Assembly (NCBI GenBank): GCA_905221605.1
Contig: CAJNDS010002418.1
Location: forward strand, 189,953-251,952
DNA length: 62,000 nucleotides
Reading direction: 5' to 3'
Origin: Symbiodinium natans
Taxonomy: Eukaryota > Sar > Dinophyceae > Suessiales > Symbiodiniaceae
The notes under the pieces were generated by a model. That model searched no databases. It worked only from the letters and a program-made list of their open reading frames with translations, and had not been told where the DNA came from. Positions 1 through 10,035 of the stretch are shown here, piece by piece. Position 1 is the first letter of the stretch, and every line of letters begins with the position of its first letter. A program made the translations under genes and the position numbers.

Positions 1-236
1 AACACCCCAACCTAGGCGCGAGGATGCAATCTTCCAGACTTGCAATGCGTACTCTGAGGCAAACCCCCTCCATCTCTCTCTGATACCCAGCAAGCGCCCA
101 GCATATTAGTACTGTTCAGCCAAGCCACACTCAACTTCTCCAGCCGATTCGAGCTCAGCAGTTTGGAGCCCTGCTCTTGCCGAGAAACCTTGAAGTGAGG
201 AAAAGGAAGACATACTTGTCCCCCCAACAACATGCT

Positions 237-360
237 TCAAAGCATTTCAAAGATCGTGTCGAAGGATAAGCTTTCGGCAAGGTAGAAGATGGCTGTGGAC
301 AGAAGAGCCAGGAACGAGAAGAGGACAATGCGCAAGTTGCCATCGCCGTCCTCATAATTT
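237..360 (-). CDS. Candidate last exon with a transmembrane helix
   Basis: Read on the minus strand, this segment has an open frame beginning NYEDGDGNLR, followed by a hydrophobic stretch (RIVLFSFLALLSTAIFYLAE) and ending FDTIFEML before a TGA at 237-239. Acidic and polar residues precede a single roughly 19-residue apolar helix, as expected for a C-terminal membrane anchor. No start codon belongs to it, so it would be a terminal exon. The segments at 361-534 and 908-1036 on the same strand could be upstream exons of the same gene. No family was recognised. The call rests only on protein-like composition and the membrane segment. Confidence 0.4.
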
Positions 361-534
361 CCGTGCACCGGTCAGCAAAAAAAGAAGGATCGTGCTTTTA
401 GAAATGTCGTGCACCACACGTGCACCACTCAAACAGAGGTCTCTGAGTTGGGCCTGAACATCATCCAGAGGTTGCCCATCAGTGGTGATACCCAAGGTCT
501 CCTTCCGTACAAACACCCTCACCAAGGCTAACAC
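361..534 (-). CDS. Candidate internal exon, function unknown
   Basis: A minus-strand open frame reads RKETLGITTDGQPLDD and then VQAQLRDLCLSGARVVHDIS. Composition is soluble and helix-prone. The last residues, after position about 400, become Leu/Phe-rich and probably run into an intron. It sits just upstream of the transmembrane exon at 237-360 on the same strand. Not recognised as any family. Confidence 0.3.
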
Positions 535-907
535 GGATACTCACCTCAAGGAACCCGGACCTCTTCGTGAGGATCGCTACATGGATCCTGTGTGGACCCC
601 AACGGCCGCGGCTGCACCAGCGCCATGCCGCTTCGCCATTTGCAGAGCACACACGCCAAACTCACTAAAGCTCCGTGCGCTCTCGGGCCATTTCGGGCCC
701 AAATCTGAAAACATCTTGGATGGTTCAACCAGGCTCAACGGATTGCACCCCAAAAAACCCCCAAAGGACCCCAAAAGACCCCAAAATCTGCAATCGAAGA
801 ACATCGAAGTCTGCAAGCTGACTCAGCGGGGCCTGGACCAGAGAGGCTGCCTGAAGCTGAACAGTGTCAAGTAAGGAGCAACTTTTGAGTAACCAACGTC
901 AACAATG

Positions 908-1036
908 TCAAAGAGACCGCGCCTCTGCCATCAAGCCGGAGTCGTCCGCAAGACCAGCAGCCTTCGCCTCGCTCAGTGCCACCTGGCTCTGAAACACTGA
1001 AACAGCGACGGAGCCCAGCAGAAGCCAGCGAAACAT
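908..1036 (-). CDS. Candidate first exon with signal-anchor-like N terminus
   Basis: A minus-strand ATG at 1034-1036 opens a 42-codon frame beginning MFRWLLLGSVAVSVFQSQ and continuing VALSEAKAAGLADDSG. One Arg followed by an apolar run and then a charged helical tail is typical of a signal peptide or signal anchor. The frame meets TGA at 908-910. A GC or GT donor shortly before it would connect to the downstream exon-like segments (about 600-720, 361-534, 237-360). Together these would give a small membrane protein with an N-terminal and a C-terminal hydrophobic helix. No homologue was recognised. Confidence 0.4.
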   Translation of the reverse strand: MFRWLLLGSVAVSVFQSQVALSEAKAAGLADDSGLMAEARSL

Positions 1037-1269
1037 AGTGTTTAACCCACCTGCAAAGCCCCGACTTCACCCCGCCGAAGGGCAAACCTGGGATGCAGGC
1101 GAAGGCGGCAAAGGCGGCAAAGGCTTAGGGCTTGGGGATGGCTCGCGCAGAGCATCGAACATCAACCAGTCCCATCATATCCCATCAGGTACCATCATGT
1201 CTCATTCTATAGTGGGAAATTTCCAATCGTCTCCCCTCAGCTCATTGTTTCGCCTAGGCCTTCTTCTAA

Positions 1270-2369
1270 GGCTAAGGGCCCCACTGCAGCGCCATGCGGG
1301 ACTCTTGCCGCTGTTGCTCGGCCACTTCCCACTCCTTCACAAGAGCTCTGAAGCGCGAGAAGGTGACAGGAAGTTACCCCAAAAAGTCTAAGCTTCGGGC
1401 ATGCAAAGCAGCCTCAGCATCTCGGGCTGCTTCGCGACCACCCGGCCTTGCACGTGCTGCTGCCAGCGGAAGACGTTCCCCTCGTGGACATGTTCAACGG
1501 TGATGAAGAAAGAGGACCCAGCACATGCTCCAGCACTCCCTCTTTTTTGGCCTTCAAACACAAGAATCACAAGCCCAGTCACGACAACTTCATGACATCA
1601 ATGATAAGATAAAATGCAAGCCAAACAGTGCGCAAGTGGAAAGCAGATGCGGAACATCCACATCCACTTCTCGCCTCCTCCAAGGCCTTCTGCACCGCCG
1701 GTCCAAAGCCCTCATCCTCTGCTTTTAGGCAACTCTCTGAACAAAGATGACTTAGGGGGATCAGGGTGCCCGATGGTTCAGAGATGTTCAGAGAGTCCTT
1801 TGGAGCTTCGAGACTCGCCTGCAAGGCGCACAGAGCATCATGTCGACGCTGCGTTCGCCTGCCACTGGAGGCGATGGCGCACTGAGAAGATCCGCTTGCA
1901 GGCGCCTGCGAAGCGCGAGATTAAGTTTGTCCTGCGCTTCCTTGCCATCTTCCTGAGCCATCGCATACCGCAATGCACGAGCCAGAGCCAAAGAAGACTC
2001 AGAGCAGATCTCAGATCCAAGCCGGCGAAAGCCCTGCCTGAAGTTCTGCAAACATGGATCATCCAATGGAACGTACGTCTCTCAGCGATGGCAATGCAAC
2101 CTGCACATCACCTCCATGCACCTGGAAGCTCTGACCACGCATAGAAAGCGGTGGGACATGTTCAACTTCAAACCGCGGCCCCGGAGGAGGGCCCCGGAGG
2201 GACGAGCACCGACTGAGAGTTCATTTGTGGGATCTGCATCACAGCGTTGCAGCCTTTTCACATTATGCTGATTTGTCTGTGGTCTGAGCTCCACAAGCTG
2301 TGCAGCTAGCATGTCGAGCTTCGACGGATATTTCGAGCGAGCTTGGGTGATGGACATGCCACAGGCCAC
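1270..2369 (-). CDS. Candidate multi-exon gene, helical protein of unknown function
   Basis: Several minus-strand segments read as protein in series. They start with an ATG at 2369 (MACGMSITQARSKYPSKLD, about 2285-2369). Next come FRQGFRRLGSEICSESS...ALRYAMAQEDGKEAQDKL (about 1850-2065), CLKAEDEGFGPAVQKALEEA (about 1650-1735), FFITVEHVHEGNVFRWQQHV (about 1395-1510) and SRFRALVKEWEVAEQQRQES (about 1285-1360). All are amphipathic and rich in Ala, Glu, Gln and Arg, unlike the other frames of the same DNA. The gaps would be introns; exact splice sites were not determined. The family is unknown, and some pieces may be chance. Confidence 0.35.
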
Positions 2370-2662
2370 TGCACAATGCCCCAGTGTGACTGGAAAAAAG
2401 CGTGCGAAAAGGACAGGATGCTCGGGTGTACACGTAACACAATGTCCGATCCACGAAGCACCCCCTAAGCACCTCCCAGCACCCCGAAGCCCTCAAACCC
2501 TAAAACCTTAATGAAACCCTCCCGGTAGTGAAAATGGCGAATTACGCAGAATGACAACGGAACCTGACCACAACGTTCAAGCCCGGAAACCGTGACCCTA
2601 AAACCCTAAACACCTGAACCCGAAAACCACAGACTGCAAACCTCCTAAAGCCCATTCGGAAG

Positions 2663-2769
2663 TCCTCAAGCCCTCAAGCCCTCAAGCCCTCAAGCCCTCA
2701 AGCCCTCAAGCCCTCAAGCCCTCAAGCCCTCAAGCCCTCAAGCCCTCAAGCCCGCAAGCCCTCAAGCCT
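2663..2769. repeat. Octamer array CCCTCAAG
   Basis: About thirteen near-perfect tandem copies of the 8-bp word CCCTCAAG, with one CCCGCAAG variant. It sits inside the larger telomere-like tract and looks like the telomeric heptamer with one added base, locally amplified. Confidence 0.9.
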
Positions 2770-2993
2770 AAATCTTTGGAGCCCTAAACCCTAAAGCACC
2801 ACTCAAACCCCGAAAGGCAAGTAGTTTTAAACCCTACAGCCCAAAGCTAAAACCTGAACCCTACCAAAGCCCCGAAGCCCCTGAGCTGTCAAACCAACAG
2901 CCCTAAAACCCAGCTCGAACACTAGACGCCCTAAACCACGAAACCCTCAAACCCCCGAACCCCCAAACCCTCAAACCCATCCCTCAAGCCATC

Positions 2994-3104
2994 AAACCCT
3001 CAAACCCTCAAACCCTACAAACCCTCAAACCCTCAAACCCTCAAACCCTCAAACCCTCAAAGCCTCAAACCCTCAAACCCTCAAACCCTCAAACCCTCAA
3101 ACCC
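2994..3104. repeat. Octamer array CCCTCAAA
   Basis: About a dozen tandem copies of CCCTCAAA with a few single-base variants (CCCTACAA, GCCTCAAA). It is a second independent octamer derivative of the CCCTAAA heptamer, 220 bp from the CCCTCAAG array. Confidence 0.9.
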
Positions 3105-3249
3105 TAAACTTGAGAGGTCCAGACCCCAAAGCCCTAAAACCCTCATCCTGACCCCCCTACACCCTACACCGTACCCTAGAGCCACGAAGCCCTAAACCCT
3201 AGAACCCGTTTCCCCTGAAGCCCAAAGCCCGAGAACCCTAAACCTAATA

Positions 3250-5660
3250 CGTCGTGCTTGGTGTTTTCCAGACTTGCTTGCTTTTCCAGACTCCCGGACT
3301 TTTTCCTTGACTGGTGCCTTCTTCCTGACTTGTGCCTCTTCTTGTGCAAACTCGAAAGAACACTCGAAGACTCGAAGGCTGCCCAGAAACCGGTCAAAAG
3401 TTGGTCCCCTTCTGCGATCAATCGCCATGCAAGCCGCAAAGTACCGACGGCGACAGCAGTTCAGTTGCAGCGGATAAGTTGCTGTTCGATGATGCTGGCC
3501 TTCTTGGCAGCTGCCAGCGCCGTTGCGAATGCCTTTCGAATGTCGAGCTTCCAAGGCAGGCAGAGATTTCGTATTATGGTTGTCTGGCCGGCCATTGCCT
3601 GCGAGTCAGTGCGATCCAAAGCATCTGCCTGGTCCCGGAAAGTCTCAAAAGAGGGAACAACTGGCAAGCAAGGGGAGCAAGAATCAGCAATGCAGCAATG
3701 AATGAAAGTACACTGGTGACTACCAGTGCATACTGAGCTCTTGGCTAAGAGAGCGCGGCACTCCCGCAGCTTCTGCTCCTTCTCCTCTCAAACTTCTCAG
3801 TGTTCTTTTTTTCGTGCATATTTTTCCAATCTTCGTTCAACCGTTCTTCCAGGCTCAAAAGCCAACCTCGCGCAACTGCTCTTCCAGCCGTCGCGCTGCT
3901 TCTCGACGAGCCTGCAATTGCAGCAGCACAGATCAGCACAGGCTCACCCGGCTCATGTCCTGTGAAACTGAAATTCTCATGGAAGGCCCCCCCCCGAGCC
4001 CACCTCTGCCTCAGCCTCTTTCTGAGCGGATGCCTGGGCCTGTCATCAGATTGTACAGATTCTCCAGCTTCCATGACTTCCATGTCCATGCTGTTGGAAT
4101 GTGGTTCAACTTTAGTTTAAGAGATGTTGTTTTGCAGAGCCTCGTTCGCCGCAGCTGTCCGGTCTTTTTGCCGCTTCCTGGCACCTGACCCATACTCAGC
4201 ACATGAGTGCCCACTCTTGGACAGAGATGTCTTATACACGTACGTTGCCTCACACGACAAAACAGCTCATGGCCTTGACTGCTCTTGGCAGAAGGGACCC
4301 AAACCGCGGTCTCCGTTGGCCGTTGCTTGAGGTAGTTGTCCTCTGCTTCCTGCTACTCAGCTAGGCAGCTAGTCCATTCTCGAAAAGCAAAGAGAGAACA
4401 GAGCTGTTGTTTGCTTTCTCCAAACAAGCCGGACAGAACCTGGCCGCAAGACTTGTAGAAGCTCTGAGCTTTTGACACCTGCTCACTTTTGCCAATGCGT
4501 TGGACCCAGCCGAGTCAAACCCTCCTCTGAGGGCTCTGCCGGACGCGTTTCCTTCGAACCAGTGCGGGACGATGACGTCCCAGCACCATCCTGATTCTGG
4601 AGTGACACATCAAGAATCTCATGTCAACAAAGCTATGCTAACACGTCAGGGATGCACCGCCCCAAAAATGTAAAACAAAAACAAAAGCCGGAGTCAGAAC
4701 GAGACACCCTGGCGCTAGGAAACCAAGCGAATTGTGTTTTCATCGTCCTGTTAGCTTTGTTGAAATTGTACCTCAGTTTGTTTGAGTTTGTTTTGCATGG
4801 GCATCTACCAGGGGAGCCTTGAACCTCAGGCCAAGTTTGCTACAAAAACACACGTCCTTTGGCTACCGTGCCAATTTTCATGCATGATACAATCGCTAGT
4901 GCTGCGGTGCATGCACAACGAAGGCTCCGAGGGCAGAACGTAGTAGCTCGTGCCTTGGTGGGGAAGCATGTGCGATTTTTTCCACATCGCGCATGTGCAG
5001 ATCAAGGACATGGACCTGGAGCAGCTGACGATGGTTCCGATCCAGCAACCTGAGTAGTAGGTTCATTTGCTTCTGTAGATGGGTCAATACCTGCCCACTT
5101 GCTCCCAACACGCACAGACAAACCCATCCCAAGGCTTCCAGAGTTCAACGAAGCATCAATCAGTCACGCTGTGGCCATGATCCGACCATTCTATGTTCGG
5201 AGAGAACTGGCCAAACCAATCTACAGGCCGTGGCCCCTCAGACCTTCCTGCAATTTGTCTGCACATGCTCCCTTCATGCCATTGCATGACGTTGCAAGAC
5301 GTCCTCGACTCCAAGGGTTGAGTCCATCTAAGTACAGCACATTGGCTTGCGTAGCCTGCGGATATCGTGGCTATCTCGACATATCGCGACTGTGTCAACT
5401 GTAGCGTGTGCCAGTACTTGGTCACAGAAGGTGCAACGATGCACAATGCCAGCGCCTCCCTGGATCGTACGTTCTCCAGCGCCTCCACAGCTTTGCTCTG
5501 AAGTCGCTTCTCCTGCTCATGTGCCACAAGTTGCAATAAGTTGCACGCGGTTTGCCCTCAAAGCCCTCGAACTTCGGCCTGCAGAGGCTTCAGCGCCAGC
5601 TCTCGCACCAGGTCGTCGATGCTCTCGATGACCTGCAACAGACATCCCCCGAGGCCTCGG
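3250..5660 (-). CDS. Candidate multi-exon gene, helical and partly membrane protein
   Basis: Minus-strand protein-like segments occur in series. They are LLQVIESIDDLVRELALKPL (about 5550-5640), LVAHEQEKRLQSKAVEALEN (about 5460-5536), LTHLQKQMNLLLRLLDRNHR followed by LHMRDVEKIAHA (about 4930-5090), LSLEERLNEDWKNMHEKK (about 3800-3860), FETFRDQADALDRTDSQAMA (about 3580-3650) and a Lys-rich tail, AQEEAQVRKKAPVKEKVRES (about 3280-3350). They are strongly helical, and some resemble coiled coil. Intervening stretches with stops would be introns. Splice sites, start and family are not known. The region between 4260 and 4820 holds nothing gene-like that I can support. Confidence 0.3.
3640..3751 (-). 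CDS. Candidate exon encoding a transmembrane helix
   Basis: Directly after a possible acceptor (CTTAG on the minus strand) the frame reads PRAQYALVVTSVLSFIAALL and continues ILAPLACQLFP. This is a clear apolar helix of more than 20 residues with small residues, typical of a membrane segment. It lies in the candidate minus-strand gene at 3250-5660. An alternative frame at 3461-3667 is also protein-like, so the exact exon structure is unsettled. Confidence 0.35.
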
Positions 5661-5699
5661 GCCGAAGGTGTAGAGGTTGTGAGAACAGGCACCCCGCTC

Positions 5700-5878
5700 A
5701 GTTGAAGCCCGCTTTCCACCCCCCACGCACCCCACCACCCCCCCCACCCCCCCCCCACCCCCCCCCCCCCCACCCCCCCCCCACCCCACCCCCACCCCCC
5801 ACCCCCACCCCACCCACCCCCCCCCCCCCCCACCCCCCCCCCACACCGCCCCCCCCTTCTCCCCCCCCCCCCCCGGCC
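5700..5878. repeat. C-rich low-complexity tract
   Basis: About 180 bp of C-runs separated by single A (CCCCCACC words), with a GCCCCCCCCTTCT interruption. Open frames across it (poly-Pro on plus, poly-Gly on minus) are compositional artefacts. G-quadruplexes could form on the minus strand. Confidence 0.95.
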
Positions 5879-5899
5879 CTGGCTCAACTTTACGATCAA

Positions 5900-6045
5900 C
5901 CGTCTCAACCCTCAACCTTGAACCTTGAACCCTAAACCCAAAAAAACCTAAACCCCAAACCGTGAACCTTGAGCCCTAAGCCCTCAACCCCAAACCATAA
6001 ACCATAAACCCGGAACCCTAAACCCTAGACCCAACCCTTATTGCT
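5900..6045. repeat. Degenerate telomere-like repeat, CCCTAAA strand
   Basis: CCCTAAACC, CCTTGAACC and CCATAAACC words in tandem directly after the C-rich tract. Highly diverged. Confidence 0.75.
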
Positions 6046-6214
6046 TGGGGTCACGTGGATGCGCTGGGCCGGGCCGAGGTGGGTCGCGTAGCGTTAAAAT
6101 TAATGACGTCCATCTCCGCTGAGCGACGAATGGCCAGCAGAACATGTGCCCGACATCATCTAAGAATGCCCGCTCGAGAACCCCGAGAGCTCACTGGCAA
6201 AGGTTATCAAAACA

Positions 6215-6345
6215 CAAAAAGTACATATACATATATACATATATATATATATAGATGTATTTATATTGATATCTGCGGCCCGGTGGGCCCCCCTCTCCCC
6301 CCCCAACCCCTGCCGCCCCTGTCTTGTGGTTGTGGGTTGGTTTTA
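6215..6345. repeat. Composite module: TA-rich, GCCCGGTGGGC, C-tract, GTGGTTGTGGGTTGG
   Basis: A TA-rich stretch (about 6217-6275) is followed by GCCCGGTGGGCCCCC, a C-rich run, and a T/G segment CTTGTGGTTGTGGGTTGG that leads straight into a TTTAGGG array. Related modules with the same order of parts occur at about 35375-35525 and, partly, at 7690-7735. Confidence 0.7.
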
Positions 6346-6944
6346 GGGTTTAGGGTTTAAGGCTGTGTAAGGTTTAGGGTTTGGATTTAAGGTCTAGGGT
6401 TTAGGGTTTAGGGTTTAGGGTTTAGGGTTTAGGGTTTAGGGTTTAGGGTTTAGGGTTTAGGGTTTAGGGTTTAGGGTTTAAGGTCTAGGGTTTAGGGTTT
6501 AGGGTTTAGGGATTAAGGTTTAGGATTTAAGGTTTAATTTAAGTTAGGGTTTAGGGTTTAGGGTTTAGGGTTTAGGGTTTAGGGTTTAGGGTTTAGGGTT
6601 TAGGGTTTAGGGTTTAGGGTTTAGGGTTTAGGGTTTAGGGTTTAGGGTTTAGGGTTTAGGGTTTAGGGTTTAGGGTTTTAGTTAGGGTTTAGGGTTGTTT
6701 TAGGTTTAGGGTTTAGGGTTTAGGGGTTTAGGGTTTAGGGTTTAGGGTTTAGGGTTTAGGTTAGGGTTTAGGTTTTCGGGTTTAGGGTTTAGGGTTTCGG
6801 GTTTCGGGTTTAGGGTTTAGGGTTTAGGGTTTAGGGTTTAGGGTTTAGGGTTTAGGGTTTAGGGTTTAGGGTTTAAGGCTGTGTAAGGTTTAGGGTTTGG
6901 ATTTAAGGTTTAGGGTTTAGGGTTTAGGGTTTAGGGTTTAGGGT
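6341..6944. repeat. Interstitial telomeric array (TTTAGGG)n
   Basis: About 600 bp of tandem TTTAGGG on the plus strand, with long perfect stretches (about 6400-6480 and 6550-6670) and variants TTTCGGG, TTTTAGGG and TTTAAGG. A non-telomeric insert around AAGGCTGTGTAAGG occurs twice (near 6359 and 6875), 516 bp apart. Both flanks continue as ordinary DNA, so this is interstitial. Confidence 0.95.
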
Positions 6945-7071
6945 CCAGCATCTCAAGTCCAAGCGTTCACCAGTCAAGCGGAAATATACCCGCGCATACC
7001 CGCGCGCCCAAAGAATCCCATAACATGTAAAATATGTAACATAATTCTTTCTTTCGACAGGACAGACAATG

Positions 7072-7161
<90 letters not shown>
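7072..7161. repeat. (CAA)n microsatellite
   Basis: About 30 perfect CAA copies. It reads as poly-Thr/Gln/Asn on the plus strand and poly-Leu/Cys on the minus strand; these frames are artefacts of the repeat. Confidence 0.97.
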
Positions 7162-7263
7162 CCTTGTCGGGTGAAACTGCTTCCTTTGCAATTCGACGTC
7201 AGAAATGCTACAAAACTACAGCCACATAAAACCCTTCAGATAAACTGTAACGTCAATGAAGCA

Positions 7264-7580
7264 GGGCCCCGAAACCCTGAACCACAATCGTGTCGATGAT
7301 GGCTACGTTTAGGCCCTAAACCGTCCATTAGGGTTCCGATAATGATTCTGGTTTTAGGCCCCCTAAACCCTCAACAATTATCCTTTCGATTAAGCTTCCG
7401 GCATGAGGCCGTGTTCAGGCCCCCTGAACCCTGAACCATAATCGTCAGATTATGGTTCCGGGTTTAGGCTCTAAACCATCAGCTATGGGTTTGATTAGGA
7501 CGCCGGGATTTGGGGCCCTAAACCCGACACCATGATTCCGGATTTGGGGTCTAAACCGTCGATGATGGTTCTGACCGAAA
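7264..7580. repeat. Diverged palindromic telomere-like repeats
   Basis: Head-to-head telomeric words such as GGTTTAGGCCCTAAACC recur about every 70-80 bp, separated by AT-rich spacers containing ATTATCG/CGATGATGG words. At least four imperfect units are visible. No coding potential. Confidence 0.6.
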
Positions 7581-7619
7581 AAAGACTAGGGCTTATATAT
7601 GGATATACAATGTAGACAG

Positions 7620-7780
7620 GGAGGGTTTCGGGTTTAGGGTTTAGGGCTTAGGGTTTAAGGTCTTAGCTTTAGGCTTTAGGGTCTACAGTTGCCCCCCCCC
7701 CCCCCCCCCCCCGCTGTGGTGTGGTTGTGGGTTGCCTTTAAGTTTAGGGTCTAGGTTAGGATTTAGGGTTGAGGGTTTTG
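7620..7780. repeat. Degenerate TTTAGGG tract with poly-C and GTGGTGTGGTTGTGG
   Basis: TTTAGGG-like words flank a run of about 22 C at 7690-7712. The run is followed by GCTGTGGTGTGGTTGTGG, similar to the T/G segment of the modules at 6215-6345 and 35375-35525. Confidence 0.75.
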
Positions 7781-8486
7781 GGTAGCGGAGTATTTGTTGT
7801 GGCTTCTAAGCCATTGTTATGTTTTTGCAATGAGCAGAAATAGCACCATTACGAAAAAATGGGCTCTGCTTACGTTTATGAACTTAAACGTAAACTCTGT
7901 TTTCCTTGATAGTTTCAAGATTGAAACCATGTGTTTTAAACACAGCATTGCGCATCGTGGCTTTGCTTCGTAACAACGTGAACGCCCTCTAACTCAACAA
8001 CACGATCTTCTGGGCTCTAACAAGTTCAAGCGGTACATCACGTCGCTAACTTGGTGGTCAGATCTATGGGTTAAACTTCTTATGCGACCATGTATTTTGA
8101 TGTAAATGAAAAATACAACTCGAATCACAACTCCGTGGCCTTTACACAGAACATAGGGGTTATTGGGGGGGATCTAAATTTAGGCGACACAAAGAAAAGC
8201 TTCCTAGACATTTAAGCGGACGGGGCATGTCTCTGGTCGCAGGACCCAAGAGTTGTTGCAAAGAATTGAAAACTTACGACGGTAAACTGAATCGCCTATA
8301 AATGCATAATGTACGGGTTATAGGGGAATCTCAACCCCAATATCCACAACGGAAAACCTTAAAGCCCAAACCACAAACCCACTCAAAGGACTCACGACAT
8401 CAACGTCTTGGGAAGCACTCCGGAAAAAACATCTGACAACAGTTCATATTTGATGTGATTTCTATGGTTTTCGGCCCAGGGTTCAG
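7781..8486. other. AT-rich intergenic stretch, nothing recognised
   Basis: No open frame of note, no tandem repeat and no RNA gene were recognised. Isolated telomere-like words occur near 8340-8380. Confidence 0.6.
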
Positions 8487-8735
8487 GGGTTGCGGTTTAG
8501 GTCCTCGCATTGAAGATGTCAGAAACACTTCTCTGTGGGATCTTCTCAGGAAATCGAAGATTGAAGACTCAAGATCGTTCAGAAAAACCATTCTGGAGTC
8601 TTCAATGTGAGGACCGCAATTTCTTCATAGTGACATTTGTATAATTTGAATCTTTGGAGGTCCTTAAACCGAAGAGTCCAGAACAACTTTCTGAGGGGTC
8701 TTCAATTCTCAATCTTCAATTTGAGGACCGAAGCT
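8487..8735. repeat. Foldback (inverted-repeat) element
   Basis: GGTCCTCGCATTGAAGA at about 8500 is matched in inverse orientation by TCTTCAATGTGAGGACC at about 8598-8614. A further inverse copy, TCTTCAATTTGAGGACC, follows at about 8710. Words based on CTTCAA/TTGAAG fill the interior. Small non-coding hairpin elements of MITE type look like this. Confidence 0.55.
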
Positions 8736-8884
8736 ACACCCCAAAGTTTTCCCCTTCCCCGGACTTGAGCAGCTTGCTGAGGTCCGTGCCTGCGCAGGAT
8801 GAGAAAACAAGCAAAAAAAGTGGATCAAGGCCCTCCCCAGGGTCTACGGTCTCCCCGCTCCCCCCCGCTCCCCTCCGAAAACCG

Positions 8885-9060
8885 GGGCTTTAAGACCCTT
8901 AAACCCTAAGCACTAAACCCGAAAACCTTCAACCCCCAAGCCTAAAAACAAAAATATAAACCTTAAACCCTGCAACCATACACCCGACAACCCTAGAGCC
9001 TAAACCCAAACAAAACCTAAGCCCTACACCCTAAAACCCGACACCCTAAAAGGGGGGGGC
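8885..9060. repeat. Degenerate telomere-like repeat, CCCTAAA strand
   Basis: CCCTAAAC, CCTTAAAC and CCCGACAACC words in loose tandem, ending in a G-run near 9050. Confidence 0.7.
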
Positions 9061-9084
9061 CCAAGAGCCCGAAAGGGCGCAACC

Positions 9085-9265
9085 ATGATCACATGCATAT
9101 TGACCCCATATTGAAGTTCAATACAGAATGTTGAAGATCAATATTGGGGCGGGATCCAAGATTCAAGATTCAAGATGCCCAGGAAAACTTTCTCAGGCAT
9201 CTTGAAGCTTGAATCTTGGATCCGGGTCCAATATTGAAGTTCAATACGGAATACTGAAGTTCAAG
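9085..9265. repeat. Foldback element with 28-bp arms
   Basis: The arm at 9152-9179 (begins GGATCCAAGATTCAAG) pairs with the arm at 9196-9223 (ends CTTGAATCTTGGATCC) with one mismatch in 28 bp. Outer AATATTG/CAATATT words extend the pairing. The loop is about 16 bp and contains AAAACTTTCTC, similar to the loop of the element at 8487-8735. Flanking TATTGAAGTTCAATAC words are themselves palindromic. Confidence 0.75.
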
Positions 9266-9299
9266 ATTTCCAATGCTGAACGGCAGTCATTTCATGTGC

Positions 9300-10035
9300 T
9301 TGCGCCATAAAGAGGCCCTAGGAGAGCCCTTAAATCCTCAAAACTAACCGTATTGCCCAAATCCTGTGTCGCTAGAGCGGGATCCCTAAATCCCTGAACC
9401 CTGTTCCCTAAACCCGAAAGAGCAGGGTCCCTAAACCCTAAGCACGTTTCGATAATTCCTTGAAGCATATTGGCCAAGCCCTGAACCGAATCTTCGTCCC
9501 TAAATCCCAGGGAGGGCCCCTAAATCCTAAACAACTAAGCCTATTCCCTAAAGCTTGTCGCTGAATCCTAAAGAGAGGGATCCCTGAATCTTATTCCCTT
9601 AATTTGATTCCCTTAATCCAATTCTCTAAGCCCCAAAGACGGGCATCCTTAAATCCTAAAGAGGAGAGCCCCTAAATCCTAACAAACAAATCCTATGTCC
9701 TAAATCCTTTTCGCTAATTCCTGTAATCTTATTCCACAAACCCCATTGCGTAAACCCTAAAGCGGGTGGTCCTGAGTTCCTGCAGAATAAGACCCCATGC
9801 AACTACATCTTTCGCTAAGAAGCGGGATTCCTAAATCGAAGTCCCATTCCCCAAGCCCTAAACTCAAGCCCTACAAAGGGGGGCCCTAAAATCCTGAAGA
9901 GAAGAGCCCGCGCCCTTAAACCTTCAACAACGAACTCTATTAAGCAAATCGCGTCGCTAAATCCTAGCGCGATCCCTAAATCTGATTCCCTTCATGTTAC
10001 TTGCTAAATCCTATTCCCAAAACCCTACTTCGAAA
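9300..10035. repeat. Highly diverged CCCTAAATCC tract
   Basis: Roughly 700 bp dominated by CCCTAAATCC, CCTAAAGC, ATTCCCTAA and AAGCGGGATCCC words. It is an old telomere-like array with an added TCC periodicity. No gene is supported. Confidence 0.6.

Larger units (their letters stand above)
2480..3245. repeat. Degenerate telomere-like array, CCCTAAA strand
   Basis: The plus strand is filled with CCCTAAA, CCCTGAA, CCCGAAA and CCCTCAA words, the C-strand of a TTTAGGG-type telomeric repeat, heavily mutated and expanded to octamers. It is flanked by non-telomeric DNA on both sides, so it is interstitial, not a chromosome end. No gene is supported here. Confidence 0.85.

Noticed and set aside
5517-5935. 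Gly-rich minus and Pro-rich plus frames of up to 132 codons
   Set aside because: Translation of the C-rich tract.
6341-6944. TTTAGGG array as a chromosome end
   Set aside because: Non-telomeric sequence continues on both sides, and similar arrays occur in both orientations through the window.
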